From Pseudomonas sp. GD04091 (GTDB lineage: Bacteria; Pseudomonadota; Gammaproteobacteria; Pseudomonadales; Pseudomonadaceae): DNA of 64,000 nucleotides. Every line of letters starts with the position of its first letter. The stretch's first letter is position 1. A model generated the notes under the pieces. It did no database searches and was not told the origin of the DNA. It was given only the letters and a program-made list of their open reading frames with translations. Of this stretch, positions 18,045 through 26,006 are shown piece after piece. The translations under genes and the position numbers were made by a program. Location: positions 62,001-126,000 of the forward strand of contig NZ_JAOEBG010000014.1 in assembly GCF_029836165.1 (NCBI RefSeq), read 5' to 3'.

Positions 18045-18901
18045 TGCGCGGCCTCCGCGGTGCTGGCCAGCTTGGCCTGGAATTCGGTGAAGTCCCGGGT
18101 GCCACGGATGAAAGTGTCGATCCAGGTGGTGAACGACTCACGATTGCGGGCGATCGGATCCCAGGCCTGGTAGAAGCGGTTGTCGCGCTCGTAGTAGCCG
18201 TGGGCATAGGACGGATGGGCGCCGCCGGGCACCAGACAGACCGCGCTGAGCGCCCAGGTCGGCAGCACGCAGGCATTCATCGGCGCGTTCAGGTCATCGA
18301 CGATTTCCTCGACAGTGACGATGCAGCGCTTGGCCGCCAGGGCCGCCTCCTTCTGCACGCCGAGGATGCCCCACAACAGCACGTTGCCCTTGCGATCGGC
18401 CTTCTGCGCATGGATCACGGTGACGTCCGGGCGCACCGATGGCACGGCGGCGAGCACTTCACCGGTGAACGGACAGGTGACGCTCTTGATCAGCGGGTTG
18501 ACCTTGGGCAGGTCGGAACCGGCATAGGCGCGCAGCACCGCGAACGGCAGGCCGGAGGCGCCCGCGACGTAGGCGTTGGCCAGGTCGGCGTGGCTGTGCT
18601 CCTCGATCTCGATGGCATGCGGCCACTGCTTCTCCACTGCGTCGCGCAGGCGGTGCAGCGAACCGACACCGGGGTTGCCGCCCCAGGAGAAGATCAGCTT
18701 GCGAGCGCAACCGGCCCCGATCAGCTGGTCGTAGATCAGGTCCGGAGTCATGCGCACCAGGGTCAGGTCACGCTTGCCCTGGCGGATGATCTCGTGACCG
18801 GCGGCGGTCGGGATCAGGTGGGTGAAGCCTTCGAGGGCGACGCTGTCGCCATCCTGGATGAACTGCTTCACGGCCTCGTGAAGCGAGAGGATTGCTGCCA
18901 T
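18041..18901 (-). CDS. pcaI: 3-oxoadipate CoA-transferase subunit A
   Basis: Alpha subunit partner of PcaJ, 286 aa. CoA-transferase family I alpha features include QDGDSVALEGFTHLIPTAAGHE near the N-terminus and the GGNPGVGSLHRLRDAVE region. The start at 18901 (MAAILSLHEAVKQF) has GGAG just upstream. The longer frame to 19012 would run through the PcaR boxes. It is the first gene of the operon pcaIJFTBDC. As I recall, P. putida KT2440 keeps pcaIJ at a separate locus, so the linked order here resembles P. aeruginosa. Confidence 0.95.
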   Translation of the reverse strand: MAAILSLHEAVKQFIQDGDSVALEGFTHLIPTAAGHEIIRQGKRDLTLVRMTPDLIYDQLIGAGCARKLIFSWGGNPGVGSLHRLRDAVEKQWPHAIEIEEHSHADLANAYVAGASGLPFAVLRAYAGSDLPKVNPLIKSVTCPFTGEVLAAVPSVRPDVTVIHAQKADRKGNVLLWGILGVQKEAALAAKRCIVTVEEIVDDLNAPMNACVLPTWALSAVCLVPGGAHPSYAHGYYERDNRFYQAWDPIARNRESFTTWIDTFIRGTRDFTEFQAKLASTAEAAQ

Positions 18902-18997
18902 TGGAGACTCCTGGTCAGGACGAGTCGGGTCAGTGAGCAGCGGGCCGTTGCGTCGCTGCGATGGGCCCAGATTACGGAGGCTGGCGGGGGCGTTACA

Positions 18998-19031
18998 ATC
19001 CGATAATCGCACTTTTGTTCGGTTATCGAAC
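18998..19031 (-). promoter_or_regulatory. Two PcaR-like boxes in the pcaI promoter region
   Basis: ATCCGATAATCGCAC at 18998-19012 and GTTCGGTTATCGAAC at 19017-19031 (as reverse complement GTTCGATAACCGAAC) each match 13 of 15 positions of GTTCGATAATCGCAC. They lie about 97-130 bp upstream of the pcaI ATG. PcaR of P. putida is known to bind such sequences at the pcaIJ promoter. Two adjacent boxes agree with that. Confidence 0.75.
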
Positions 19032-19102
19032 CATTTGTTACCCTGCTATTCATATCTGCCTGCCCTGCGGGAGCAGCTGCGCCCTCCCGCAGAGGCTACC
19101 GA

Positions 19103-20449
19103 TCAAGTCGCGTCGGCGTGACTCACCAGCCCCTTGACCACCACCCCCACTGCCGCCAATGCCGCCGGCACCAGCAGCGCCGTCAGCACCTGCTCGAAAT
19201 TCCAACCCAACCCCAGCAAGGTAGCGCCGCTCCATGCACCGAGGATCGCGCCGAAGCGACCGATCCCGAGCATCCACGACACGCCGGTGGCGCGCCCCTG
19301 GGTCGGATAGAAACGTGCCGCCAGCGACGGCATGGCCGATTGCGCGCCGTTCACGCACATGCCAGCGATCAGCACCAGTGTGGCCAGCAGCGTGATGTTG
19401 CCCAGGCTCTGCCCCACCGCATAGGCGAACACGCCTGCCAACAGGTAGAAGATGCCGATCACCTTGTGCGGATTGAAACGGTCCATCGCCCAGCCCACGG
19501 CCACCGCGCTGAGCACGCCACCGAACTGGAACAACGCGCCGATGAAGGCGGCCTGTTCCATGCTCGCGCCACTGTCGCGCATCAGGGTAGGCAGCCAGCT
19601 GGTCAGCAGGTAGACGATCACCAGCCCCATGAAGTAGGTCAGCCACAGCAACCCGGTGCCCAGGCCATAGGTGCCGGAGAAGATCACCGCGAACACGTTG
19701 CGTGCCGCCACCGCCTTCTGTTCCGGCACACTGAAGCTCGCGGCCTGGGCCACCAGCGTCGGTGCGATTGGCGCCAAGGTCTTGCGTACCTTGTCGGTGC
19801 CACGGTTGCGCACCACCAGAAAGCGCGCCGATTCCGGCAGCCAAGCCAGCAGCACCAGTGCCAGCAGCAGTGGCAACACACCACCGATCACCAGCAAGCT
19901 GTGCCAGCCGTAGGCCGGGATCAGCTTGGCCGAGATGAAGCCACCACCGGCCATGCCGAGGTTGAAACCACAGAACATGCTGGTCACCAGCAACGACTTC
20001 AGGCGTTCCGGCGTGTACTCGGACAGCAAGGTGGTGGCATTGGGCATGCCGGCGCCCAGGCCCAGGCCGGTCAGGAAGCGCAGTACCAGCAGTTCATCGA
20101 CGTTGGTCGCGTAGGCCGAGGCCAGGCTGAAACCACCGAACACCAGCACCGCCCCTACCAGCACGCCCTTGCGTCCGAAACGGTCAGCCAGCGGGCCGGA
20201 ACCCAGTGCGCCGAACACCATGCCGATCAGCGCGGCGCTCATCACCGGGCCCAGGCTGGCACGATCGATGCCCCATTCCTGGGACAGTGCCGGCGCGATG
20301 AAGCCCATGGCGGCGGTATCCAGGCCGTCGAGAAAGACGATCAGAAAGCACAGGATCACCACCCGCCATTGGTAGCGGGACAGCGGCTGGTCATTGATGA
20401 AGGACTGGACATCGAGGCAGTTGCCGACAGCGGATTGGGGATTGTTCAT
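19103..20449 (-). CDS. pcaK: 4-hydroxybenzoate/protocatechuate MFS transporter and chemoreceptor-linked permease
   Basis: Proton symporter for 4-hydroxybenzoate and protocatechuate, also needed for chemotaxis to them in P. putida. It is 448 aa with 12 TM segments and AAHS-family motifs: FLDGLDTAAMGFIAPAL in TM1 with the two essential aspartates, SGPLADRFGRKGVLV in loop 2-3, and the long central loop (about 220-255). ATG 20449 (MNNPQSAVGNCLDV) is the family start, with a weak GGATAA upstream. It has its own upstream region of about 350 bp carrying a PcaR-like box. Confidence 0.95.
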   Translation of the reverse strand: MNNPQSAVGNCLDVQSFINDQPLSRYQWRVVILCFLIVFLDGLDTAAMGFIAPALSQEWGIDRASLGPVMSAALIGMVFGALGSGPLADRFGRKGVLVGAVLVFGGFSLASAYATNVDELLVLRFLTGLGLGAGMPNATTLLSEYTPERLKSLLVTSMFCGFNLGMAGGGFISAKLIPAYGWHSLLVIGGVLPLLLALVLLAWLPESARFLVVRNRGTDKVRKTLAPIAPTLVAQAASFSVPEQKAVAARNVFAVIFSGTYGLGTGLLWLTYFMGLVIVYLLTSWLPTLMRDSGASMEQAAFIGALFQFGGVLSAVAVGWAMDRFNPHKVIGIFYLLAGVFAYAVGQSLGNITLLATLVLIAGMCVNGAQSAMPSLAARFYPTQGRATGVSWMLGIGRFGAILGAWSGATLLGLGWNFEQVLTALLVPAALAAVGVVVKGLVSHADAT

Positions 20450-20802
20450 TGTTGTTATCCGGGAGTTGGGCACAGGCAGGCTACCGCGCATCGTTGACGC
20501 GCAGGAACAGGAAACAGCGGATACGACGGCCTTGACTCAGCCGGAGTGCAGCAGCACTGCGCGCGGGTGCGGCCGCGACAGCGAAGGGATGGTATGCATG
20601 GGATGCCCTCGGGCCTGTTGTTATTGTCCGGTCGGCGTAGCCGACGGCTGTGACAGACATTAATCAGCGGGCGGGGGCCGTGCAATTCGTCGGGAACGAC
20701 TCTGTGCGTTTATCGAACAGGAAACGGTATCGGGTGTTCGACCTGCAGGGCTCGCGGCCCTGTATTGCCGTCGATGGGGCGCAAGGCGCCCCCGGCCCTT
20801 TT
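20450..20802. other. 353-bp intergenic region between pcaR and pcaK with one PcaR-like box
   Basis: No supported gene. At 20704-20718 the sequence GTGCGTTTATCGAAC (reverse complement GTTCGATAAACGCAC) matches 14 of 15 positions of the PcaR box, about 255 bp before the pcaK ATG. It probably gives pcaK its own PcaR-responsive promoter with a long leader. Confidence 0.6.
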
Positions 20803-21672
20803 TCAGCCAAACAGTTGGTGGCACAGGTCCCTGCTCGCCGCCAGCAGGATCGGCAGAAACCGCTGCTCCAGCTCACTACGGCTGACCCGCCCGACATGCG
20901 TACTGACGTTCAGCGCCGCCAGCACCTGGCCCGAGGCGTCATAGATGGGCACGGCAATCGAACGCAAGCCCTGCTCGAGCTCCTGGTCGACCACGCACCA
21001 GCCCTGTTCGCGCACCTGCTGGATGCAGGCGAACAGCGATTCCGGGTCATGCAGGGTACGGCTGGTACGGGCCTTGAGGTCGGCGCGATCCAGGTACTCG
21101 TGCAGGCTGGCGTCGTCCAGCGCCGCCAGGAGGATGCGCCCCATCGAGGTGCAATAGGCCGGCAGCCGCCCGCCAACCGACAAGTCGACCGAGATCAGCC
21201 GCTCGACCGTGGCCGACCGCGCTATATAAAGGATGTCGTCGCCTTCCAGCGTGGCCATGTTGGCCGCCTCGTGCAGCTGGTCACTGATCCGGTCCAGATA
21301 GGGCTGGGCCGACACGGCCAACGGCGTGGACGACAAGTAGGCATGGCCAAGGGTCAGGACCTTGGGCAACAGCGAGTAAGTACGCCCGTCGGTGGTCGCG
21401 TACCCCAGCTTCATCAGGGTGTGCAGGCATCGGCGCACCGCGGCCCGGGGAATTTCCGTACGGTGGCTGATCTGAGCGATGGTCAGGTGCCGCTTGCGCT
21501 CCTGAAAAGCCTGGATCACCGCCAGGCCTCGGGCCAGAGAGGTCATGAAATCCGGGTCGCCAGTGAAGGCTTGGATGCGCTTGGCCGCCGATGCCACGAT
21601 TGGTGGCGCCAGCGCGGGGCTGGTAGTGCGCGTGGGCTCGTTCGCTTGCGGGTCGCGGGTTTCTTCGCTCAT
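20803..21672 (-). CDS. pcaR: IclR-family activator of the pca regulon
   Basis: Activates pca genes with beta-ketoadipate as inducer (known for PcaR). It is 289 aa, with an N-terminal IclR winged HTH (about residues 45-105, FQERKRHLTIAQISHRTEIPRAAVRRCLHTL) and a C-terminal ligand domain (GDDILYIARSATVERLISVDL; the conserved YCTSMGRILLAALDD segment). ATG 21672 has a GAGG Shine-Dalgarno about 9 nt upstream. Two PcaR-like boxes lie directly before it, so it probably regulates itself. Confidence 0.95.
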   Translation of the reverse strand: MSEETRDPQANEPTRTTSPALAPPIVASAAKRIQAFTGDPDFMTSLARGLAVIQAFQERKRHLTIAQISHRTEIPRAAVRRCLHTLMKLGYATTDGRTYSLLPKVLTLGHAYLSSTPLAVSAQPYLDRISDQLHEAANMATLEGDDILYIARSATVERLISVDLSVGGRLPAYCTSMGRILLAALDDASLHEYLDRADLKARTSRTLHDPESLFACIQQVREQGWCVVDQELEQGLRSIAVPIYDASGQVLAALNVSTHVGRVSRSELEQRFLPILLAASRDLCHQLFG

Positions 21673-21700
21673 GGGCCTGCCTCAAAAAATCGGTCGCTTT

Positions 21701-21734
21701 GTGCGATTATCGAACGAACGGCCGATAATCGCAA
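21701..21734 (-). promoter_or_regulatory. Two PcaR-like boxes before pcaR
   Basis: GTGCGATTATCGAAC at 21701-21715 is the exact reverse complement of GTTCGATAATCGCAC, and GGCCGATAATCGCAA at 21720-21734 is a weaker copy in the opposite orientation. They lie 29-62 bp upstream of the pcaR ATG, overlapping where its promoter should be, as expected for autoregulation. Confidence 0.75.
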
Positions 21735-21755
21735 TTGACCGCTGACACTTTTGCT

Positions 21756-21860
21756 TATACCTTTCCCCTGCCACATGTGGCTTCTTTGGAGAGACTGGTC
21801 AGGTACCCACCGTAGAAGTCCCAGGCAACGGCCTCGCCCACCCGCGAGGCCGTTTTCATT
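21756..21860 (+). ncRNA. Candidate small RNA divergent from pcaR
   Basis: A TTGACC hexamer (21735-21740) is followed after 15 bp by TATACC (21756-21761). About 70-100 bp later comes a strong intrinsic terminator (stem 21828-21837 with 21845-21854, then TTTTCATTT) on the plus strand. No ORF with a Shine-Dalgarno fits between, so a transcript of about 90 nt is plausible. The interior can pair (CTTCT 21781-21785 with AGAAG 21814-21818). The upstream PcaR boxes overlap its putative promoter. It is not recognised as a known Rfam family. Confidence 0.4.
21828..21858 (+). terminator. Intrinsic terminator between pcaR and the small gene at 22250
   Basis: A perfect 10-bp stem AACGGCCTCG/CGAGGCCGTT with a 7-nt loop is followed by TTTCATTTCT on the plus strand. 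No plus-strand coding gene lies before it in this interval. Confidence 0.75.
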
Positions 21861-22249
21861 TCTGACGATGAAAAGTGAACTTTCATACTCTGGGAATTTG
21901 AACTTCTTTCTCGCCTGATCGGACAAAGCGAATGTCCACACAGGGCAACTTAGCAACCTGAGTCAATCTTCGGTAAAGAACCATAGCCTTCCAGTTGCTG
22001 GTTGCTATAATCCCGCTCGTTGGTTGCATCAGACGCACAACGGATCCAATCAACAGACTTTCGTTGCTTCCCGACCTGCATGCCCACGGCATGAATCGAG
22101 GTTTGCCCCATGCAGCGTCACGGACTGTTTCGAACGGCCGTGAACATTTGCCTGTCATGTCATTGCAACGATATATCCGCGCGGATATCCACACACATGA
22201 TGTGTATTAGAAGTGTTCGCGCTCAACTTCAAGCCCTTCAGGTAATACT
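21859..22249. other. Low-GC gene-free stretch with a possible promoter and leader ORF
   Basis: This 390-bp stretch is visibly less GC-rich than its surroundings. A perfect TATAAT lies at 22006-22011 on the plus strand, with no good -35. A 47-codon frame from ATG 22110 ends at TGA 22251-22253, overlapping the GTG start of the next gene. It is rich in rare codons (ATA, AGA, CGA, GGA) and has no Shine-Dalgarno, so I do not call it a gene. Confidence 0.4.
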
Positions 22250-22450
22250 GTGACGAAAGAAGAACTGCGCGCGGAACTTGAGCGCCAGGCTGAACGTTAC
22301 AAGGATGTTTACGGTGGCGAAGTCACCACCTATGCCGCCCAGCCCGAGCCGGAACGCAAGCCCTGGCGCAAACGCGCCAGCCTCCTCGACCAGGCGTTTG
22401 CCCAGGAACTGGAAAAGATGGAGAAGGACCTGCGCACCGACGAGACCTGA
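22250..22450 (+). CDS. Small hypothetical charged protein
   Basis: 66 aa from a GTG start, with TTCAGGTAAT upstream providing only a weak AGGT Shine-Dalgarno. The protein is highly charged and likely helical: an N-terminal TKEELRAELERQAERYKDVYGGEV segment, a Pro-rich middle (AAQPEPERKPWRKR) and a second helix (DQAFAQELEKMEKDL). Amino-acid and codon composition look like real coding sequence. No domain is recognised and there is no signal peptide, so it is probably a cytoplasmic small protein. It lies upstream of the phosphate transporter but 312 bp away, so a shared operon is doubtful. Confidence 0.65.
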   Translation: MTKEELRAELERQAERYKDVYGGEVTTYAAQPEPERKPWRKRASLLDQAFAQELEKMEKDLRTDET

Positions 22451-22762
22451 CCAGATCGGTCTCGTCGCGCGCGCGGTCGTCGGCGCCTGGATCTGCCGGA
22501 TCCCTTGTCGAATTGCTGCGTATGAAATGGAATTACACAAATTTCATACGATCGTTTGAATCGTGAGCAAGCACCACCAGCCTGTTCAAATCGTTGATTT
22601 TCAAGAAAATTAGCGACAATTTCCTACAGATTTATTCTGTTTTCCCGCTGCGATTGGCGCCTGACTGGCCGATGCCTGGCTGCCATCGGTCCGCGGCAGG
22701 TGCATCGATTGCCATGGTTTTCTGGCATAATCCGCCCCCCCTAAGACCGCCAGAAAACCTTC
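22451..22762. other. 312-bp gene-free region upstream of the Pit transporter
   Basis: Contains a perfect inverted repeat CGTATGAAAT (22519-22528) and ATTTCATACG (22541-22550) with a 12-bp spacer, not followed by a U-run on either strand. It is more likely an operator than a terminator. Close to the next gene, GGCATAATCC (about 22724-22733) is a plausible -10 for the Pit gene. Nothing else is recognised. Confidence 0.5.
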
Positions 22763-24235
22763 ATGATCGATTTATTCAGCGGACTGGATGCCTGGGTTGT
22801 CGTGAGCTTGATGCTCGCTCTGACCTTCGTGCTCGCATTCGAGTTCATCAATGGCTTTCATGACACCGCCAACGCGGTAGCCACCGTCATCTATACCAAA
22901 GCCATGCCGCCACACCTGGCCGTGTTCTTCTCCGGTGTGTTCAATTTCCTCGGGGTTCTGCTCGGCGGTGTCGGGGTGGCCTATGCCATCGTCCACCTGC
23001 TGCCGGTCGAACTGCTGATCAATGTGAACACCGGACACGGCCTGGCCATGGTCTTCTCGTTGCTGGCCGCGGCCATCACCTGGAACCTGGGCACCTGGTA
23101 CTTCGGTATCCCGGCCTCCAGCTCGCACACCCTGATCGGCTCGATCCTGGGCGTGGGCCTGGCCAATGCCCTGCTCAGCGACATTCCGCTGGGCGACGGC
23201 GTCAACTGGCAGAAGGCGATCGACATCGCCATGTCGCTGGTGCTCTCGCCAATGGCCGGCTTCGCCGTGGCGGCCCTGCTGTTGATCGGCCTGAAATGGT
23301 GGCGCCCACTGTCGAAGATGCACAAGACACCAGATCAGCGTCGCAAGCTCGACGACAAGAAGCACCCGCCGTTCTGGAACCGCCTGGTGCTGGTGATCTC
23401 GGCCATGGGCGTGAGCTTCGTGCACGGCTCCAACGATGGCCAGAAAGGCATCGGCCTGATCATGCTGGTGCTGATCGGCATCGTACCGGCCAAGTTCGTG
23501 CTCGACCTGAACAGCACCACCTACCAGATCGAGCGTACCCGTGACGCCACCCTGCACCTGAGCCAGTTCTACCAGCGCAACGCCGCGACCCTCGGCGAAT
23601 TCCTGGCGCTGGGCAAGGCCAAGTCGAGCGACCTGCCCGAGCAGTTCAGCTGCAACCCGCAGCAGACCGAACCGACTATCGCCGCGCTGCAATCCTCGCT
23701 CGCCGGGGTGACCGACTATCGCGCGCTGAGCGCCGAGAAGCGTGTCGAAGTCCGCCGCTACCTGCTGTGCCTGGATGACACGGCGAAGAAGGTCGGCAAG
23801 CTGCCAGGCCTGGAAGCTCGTGAAAAGGCCGACCTGGAGAAGCTGCGCAAGGACCTGACCGCCACTACCGAGTACGCGCCGTTCTGGGTGATCGTCGCCG
23901 TCGCCCTGGCCCTGGGCCTGGGCACCATGGTCGGCTGGAAGCGCGTGGTGCTGACCGTTGGCGAGAAGATCGGCAAGCAAGGCATGACCTACGCCCAGGG
24001 CATGTCGGCACAGATCACCGCGGCGTGCGCCATCGGCATGGCCAACGTGTTCAGCCTGCCCGTGTCCACCACCCACGTCCTGTCCTCGGGCGTGGCCGGT
24101 ACCATGGTCGCCAACAAGAGTGGCCTGCAAGGCGGCACCGTGAAGACCATCCTGCTGGCCTGGGTACTCACCCTGCCAGCCTCGATGGGCCTGGCGGCCG
24201 GCCTGTTCTGGCTGGCATCCAAGGCCATCGGCTGA
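22763..24235 (+). CDS. pit: Low-affinity inorganic phosphate transporter, Pit family
   Basis: Proton-coupled metal-phosphate symporter of the inner membrane. It is 490 aa. Two Pit signature repeats are visible: EFINGFHDTANAVATVIYTKAM near residues 27-48 and SFVHGSNDGQKGIGLIML at about 220. The ASSSHTLIGS and PVSTTHVLSSG motifs follow each repeat. The large central cytoplasmic loop (about 245-370) is charged. The start has no strong Shine-Dalgarno (AAAACCTTC) but matches the family N-terminus. It is followed by a strong terminator. Confidence 0.94.
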   Translation: MIDLFSGLDAWVVVSLMLALTFVLAFEFINGFHDTANAVATVIYTKAMPPHLAVFFSGVFNFLGVLLGGVGVAYAIVHLLPVELLINVNTGHGLAMVFSLLAAAITWNLGTWYFGIPASSSHTLIGSILGVGLANALLSDIPLGDGVNWQKAIDIAMSLVLSPMAGFAVAALLLIGLKWWRPLSKMHKTPDQRRKLDDKKHPPFWNRLVLVISAMGVSFVHGSNDGQKGIGLIMLVLIGIVPAKFVLDLNSTTYQIERTRDATLHLSQFYQRNAATLGEFLALGKAKSSDLPEQFSCNPQQTEPTIAALQSSLAGVTDYRALSAEKRVEVRRYLLCLDDTAKKVGKLPGLEAREKADLEKLRKDLTATTEYAPFWVIVAVALALGLGTMVGWKRVVLTVGEKIGKQGMTYAQGMSAQITAACAIGMANVFSLPVSTTHVLSSGVAGTMVANKSGLQGGTVKTILLAWVLTLPASMGLAAGLFWLASKAIG

Positions 24236-24251
24236 TTGCTGATGCAGTACT

Positions 24252-24284
24252 GAAAAAGGCGCCTTTGCAGGGCGCCTTTTTCAC
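24252..24284. terminator. Bidirectional-looking terminator after the Pit gene
   Basis: A perfect 12-bp stem GAAAAAGGCGCC/GGCGCCTTTTTC (24252-24263 with 24271-24282) has A- and T-runs on its two sides. It can therefore end the Pit transcript and perhaps the converging ATPase gene. Confidence 0.9.
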
Positions 24285-24310
24285 ATCCGTCATGCAAGCC
24301 TTGCCGCGCC

Positions 24311-24349
24311 ACCTGCGTGGGAGCGAGCGCGCCCCGCGATAGGGCCGCG
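24311..24349. repeat. Single REP-like element
   Basis: CCTGCGTGGGAGCGAGCGCG followed by CCCCGCGATAGGG matches one arm of the REP palindromes elsewhere in the window. It sits between converging Pit and ATPase genes. Confidence 0.55.
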
Positions 24350-24355
24350 ACGGGT

Positions 24356-25831
24356 CTAGCGTTTCTTCCCTCCCAACAACGATCCCATCAACCCGCGCAC
24401 CAGCTGCCGCCCCAATTGATTGGCCGCCTGGCGCACCGCCGACTTGATCGCCTGCCCCGCCGCGCTCTGCAGGAACTCCCCGGCCTTGTCGGTGAAACTG
24501 TCGTCATCGGCCTTGGCCTGCGGCACGGGCTCGACCGGCTCGCCCTTGCGCTGGGTCAGCATCTCATAGGCCGATTCGCGATCGATCGGTTTGTCGTAGC
24601 GCCCGGCCAGGGGCGACGCTGTGATCAGCGCGGCACGCTCACCCGCCGTCAATGGCCCGATCCGCGATTGCGGTGGCGCAATCAGCACACGCTGGACCAT
24701 GGCCGGCGTGCCCTTCTCCTCCAGCGTGCCAACCAAGGCCTCGCCAATGCCCAGCTCGGTCAGCACCGCCAGGCTGTCGAACGCCGGGTTCGGCCGGAAG
24801 CCATCGGCCACCGCGCGCAGCGACTTCTGCTCCTTGGCCGTGAACGCCCGCAGCCCGTGCTGGATGCGCAACCCCAGTTGCGCCAGGACCGCGTCCGGCA
24901 GGTCGCCCGGCGACTGGGTCACGAAATACACGCCCACGCCCTTGGAACGGATCAGCCGTACCACCTGCTCCAGGCGATCCTGCAATGCCTTGGGCGTGCC
25001 ATTGAACAACAGGTGCGCTTCATCGAAGAACAGCGCCAGCACCGGCTTGTCGGCATCGCCGCGCTCGGGCAACTGTTCGAACAGCTCTGCCAGCAGCCAC
25101 AACAGGAAGGTCGCATAGACCTTGGGCGCATCGTGCACCAGGCGGCTGGCGTCCAACAGGTGGATGCGCCCCCGCCCGTCGCCATCCGGGCGCAGCAGAT
25201 CCTCCAACTGCAGGGCCGGTTCGCCGAACAGCGCCTCGGCACCCTGTTGCTCCAGCGTCGCCAGGCGACGCAGCAAGGCCTGGGTCGAAGCGCTGGTCAT
25301 CAGCGCGCTGTCCTCGCCCAGCAGCTGAGGGTTGTCCTTCAGGTGCGCGAGCAAGGCCTTGAGGTCCTTGAGGTCGAGCAGCAGCAGGCCCTCTCGGTCA
25401 GCCACCTTGAAGGCAGCGTACAAGGCGGCCTGCTGGCTGTCGGTGAGTTCCAGCAGGTTGCCCAGCAGCAGCGGGCCCATTTCGCTCAAGGTGGTACGCA
25501 ACGGGTGCCCCGACTGCCCGGCGATGTCCCACAGGCTCACCGGGTAGGCCTGGGGCCTGTGGTTCAGCCAGGGCATCCCGGCGATCCGCTCGGCCACCTT
25601 GCCCTGGGGCGCGCCAGCCGCGCCAAGACCACACAGGTCACCCTTCACGTCCGCGGCGAACACCGCCACTCCCGCGTCGCTGAACAGCTCGGCCAGATGC
25701 TGCAAGGTGACGGTCTTGCCAGTACCGGTGGCACCCGCCACCAGTCCATGGCGATTGGCCAGGCGCATGGCCTGGGATACCGGCTGGCCATCCGGCCCGG
25801 CGCCTATGACCATTCGTAAGGAATCCGACAT
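24356..25831 (-). CDS. HerA-like/DUF853 P-loop ATPase
   Basis: 491 aa. Walker A GATGTGKTVTLQ lies near residues 33-44 and Walker B LFFDEAHLLF at about 255-264, with a later VYFVTQSPGDLPDAVLAQLG sensor-like motif, as in HerA/FtsK-type hexameric translocases of the DUF853 family. The C-terminus ends in an Arg/Lys-rich tail. ATG 25831 has AGGGGA upstream; the longer frame does not. The E. coli homologue is YjgR, of unknown function. It is not next to nurA or other repair genes, so a DNA-end-resection role is not supported by context. Confidence 0.88.
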   Translation of the reverse strand: MSDSLRMVIGAGPDGQPVSQAMRLANRHGLVAGATGTGKTVTLQHLAELFSDAGVAVFAADVKGDLCGLGAAGAPQGKVAERIAGMPWLNHRPQAYPVSLWDIAGQSGHPLRTTLSEMGPLLLGNLLELTDSQQAALYAAFKVADREGLLLLDLKDLKALLAHLKDNPQLLGEDSALMTSASTQALLRRLATLEQQGAEALFGEPALQLEDLLRPDGDGRGRIHLLDASRLVHDAPKVYATFLLWLLAELFEQLPERGDADKPVLALFFDEAHLLFNGTPKALQDRLEQVVRLIRSKGVGVYFVTQSPGDLPDAVLAQLGLRIQHGLRAFTAKEQKSLRAVADGFRPNPAFDSLAVLTELGIGEALVGTLEEKGTPAMVQRVLIAPPQSRIGPLTAGERAALITASPLAGRYDKPIDRESAYEMLTQRKGEPVEPVPQAKADDDSFTDKAGEFLQSAAGQAIKSAVRQAANQLGRQLVRGLMGSLLGGKKR

Positions 25832-26006
25832 ATTGCTTTTTCCCCTGCTCAAGTTCTGCCACTTAACGGCCGATATTTCAAAATGATTCTTCCCAGAAAA
25901 AAAGACAGGAACAACCCGAAAAGGACCCACGGGCATTGTTGCACTGTTTTCCAGCCGTGCTTTGTGCGAACGACCCGATAAAAACCTTAGCGGACGCGAT
26001 CACGTT

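Noticed and set aside
21995..22210. 71-codon frame in the gap before the small gene
   Set aside because: No Shine-Dalgarno, low-GC codon use unlike neighbours, no coding-like pattern.
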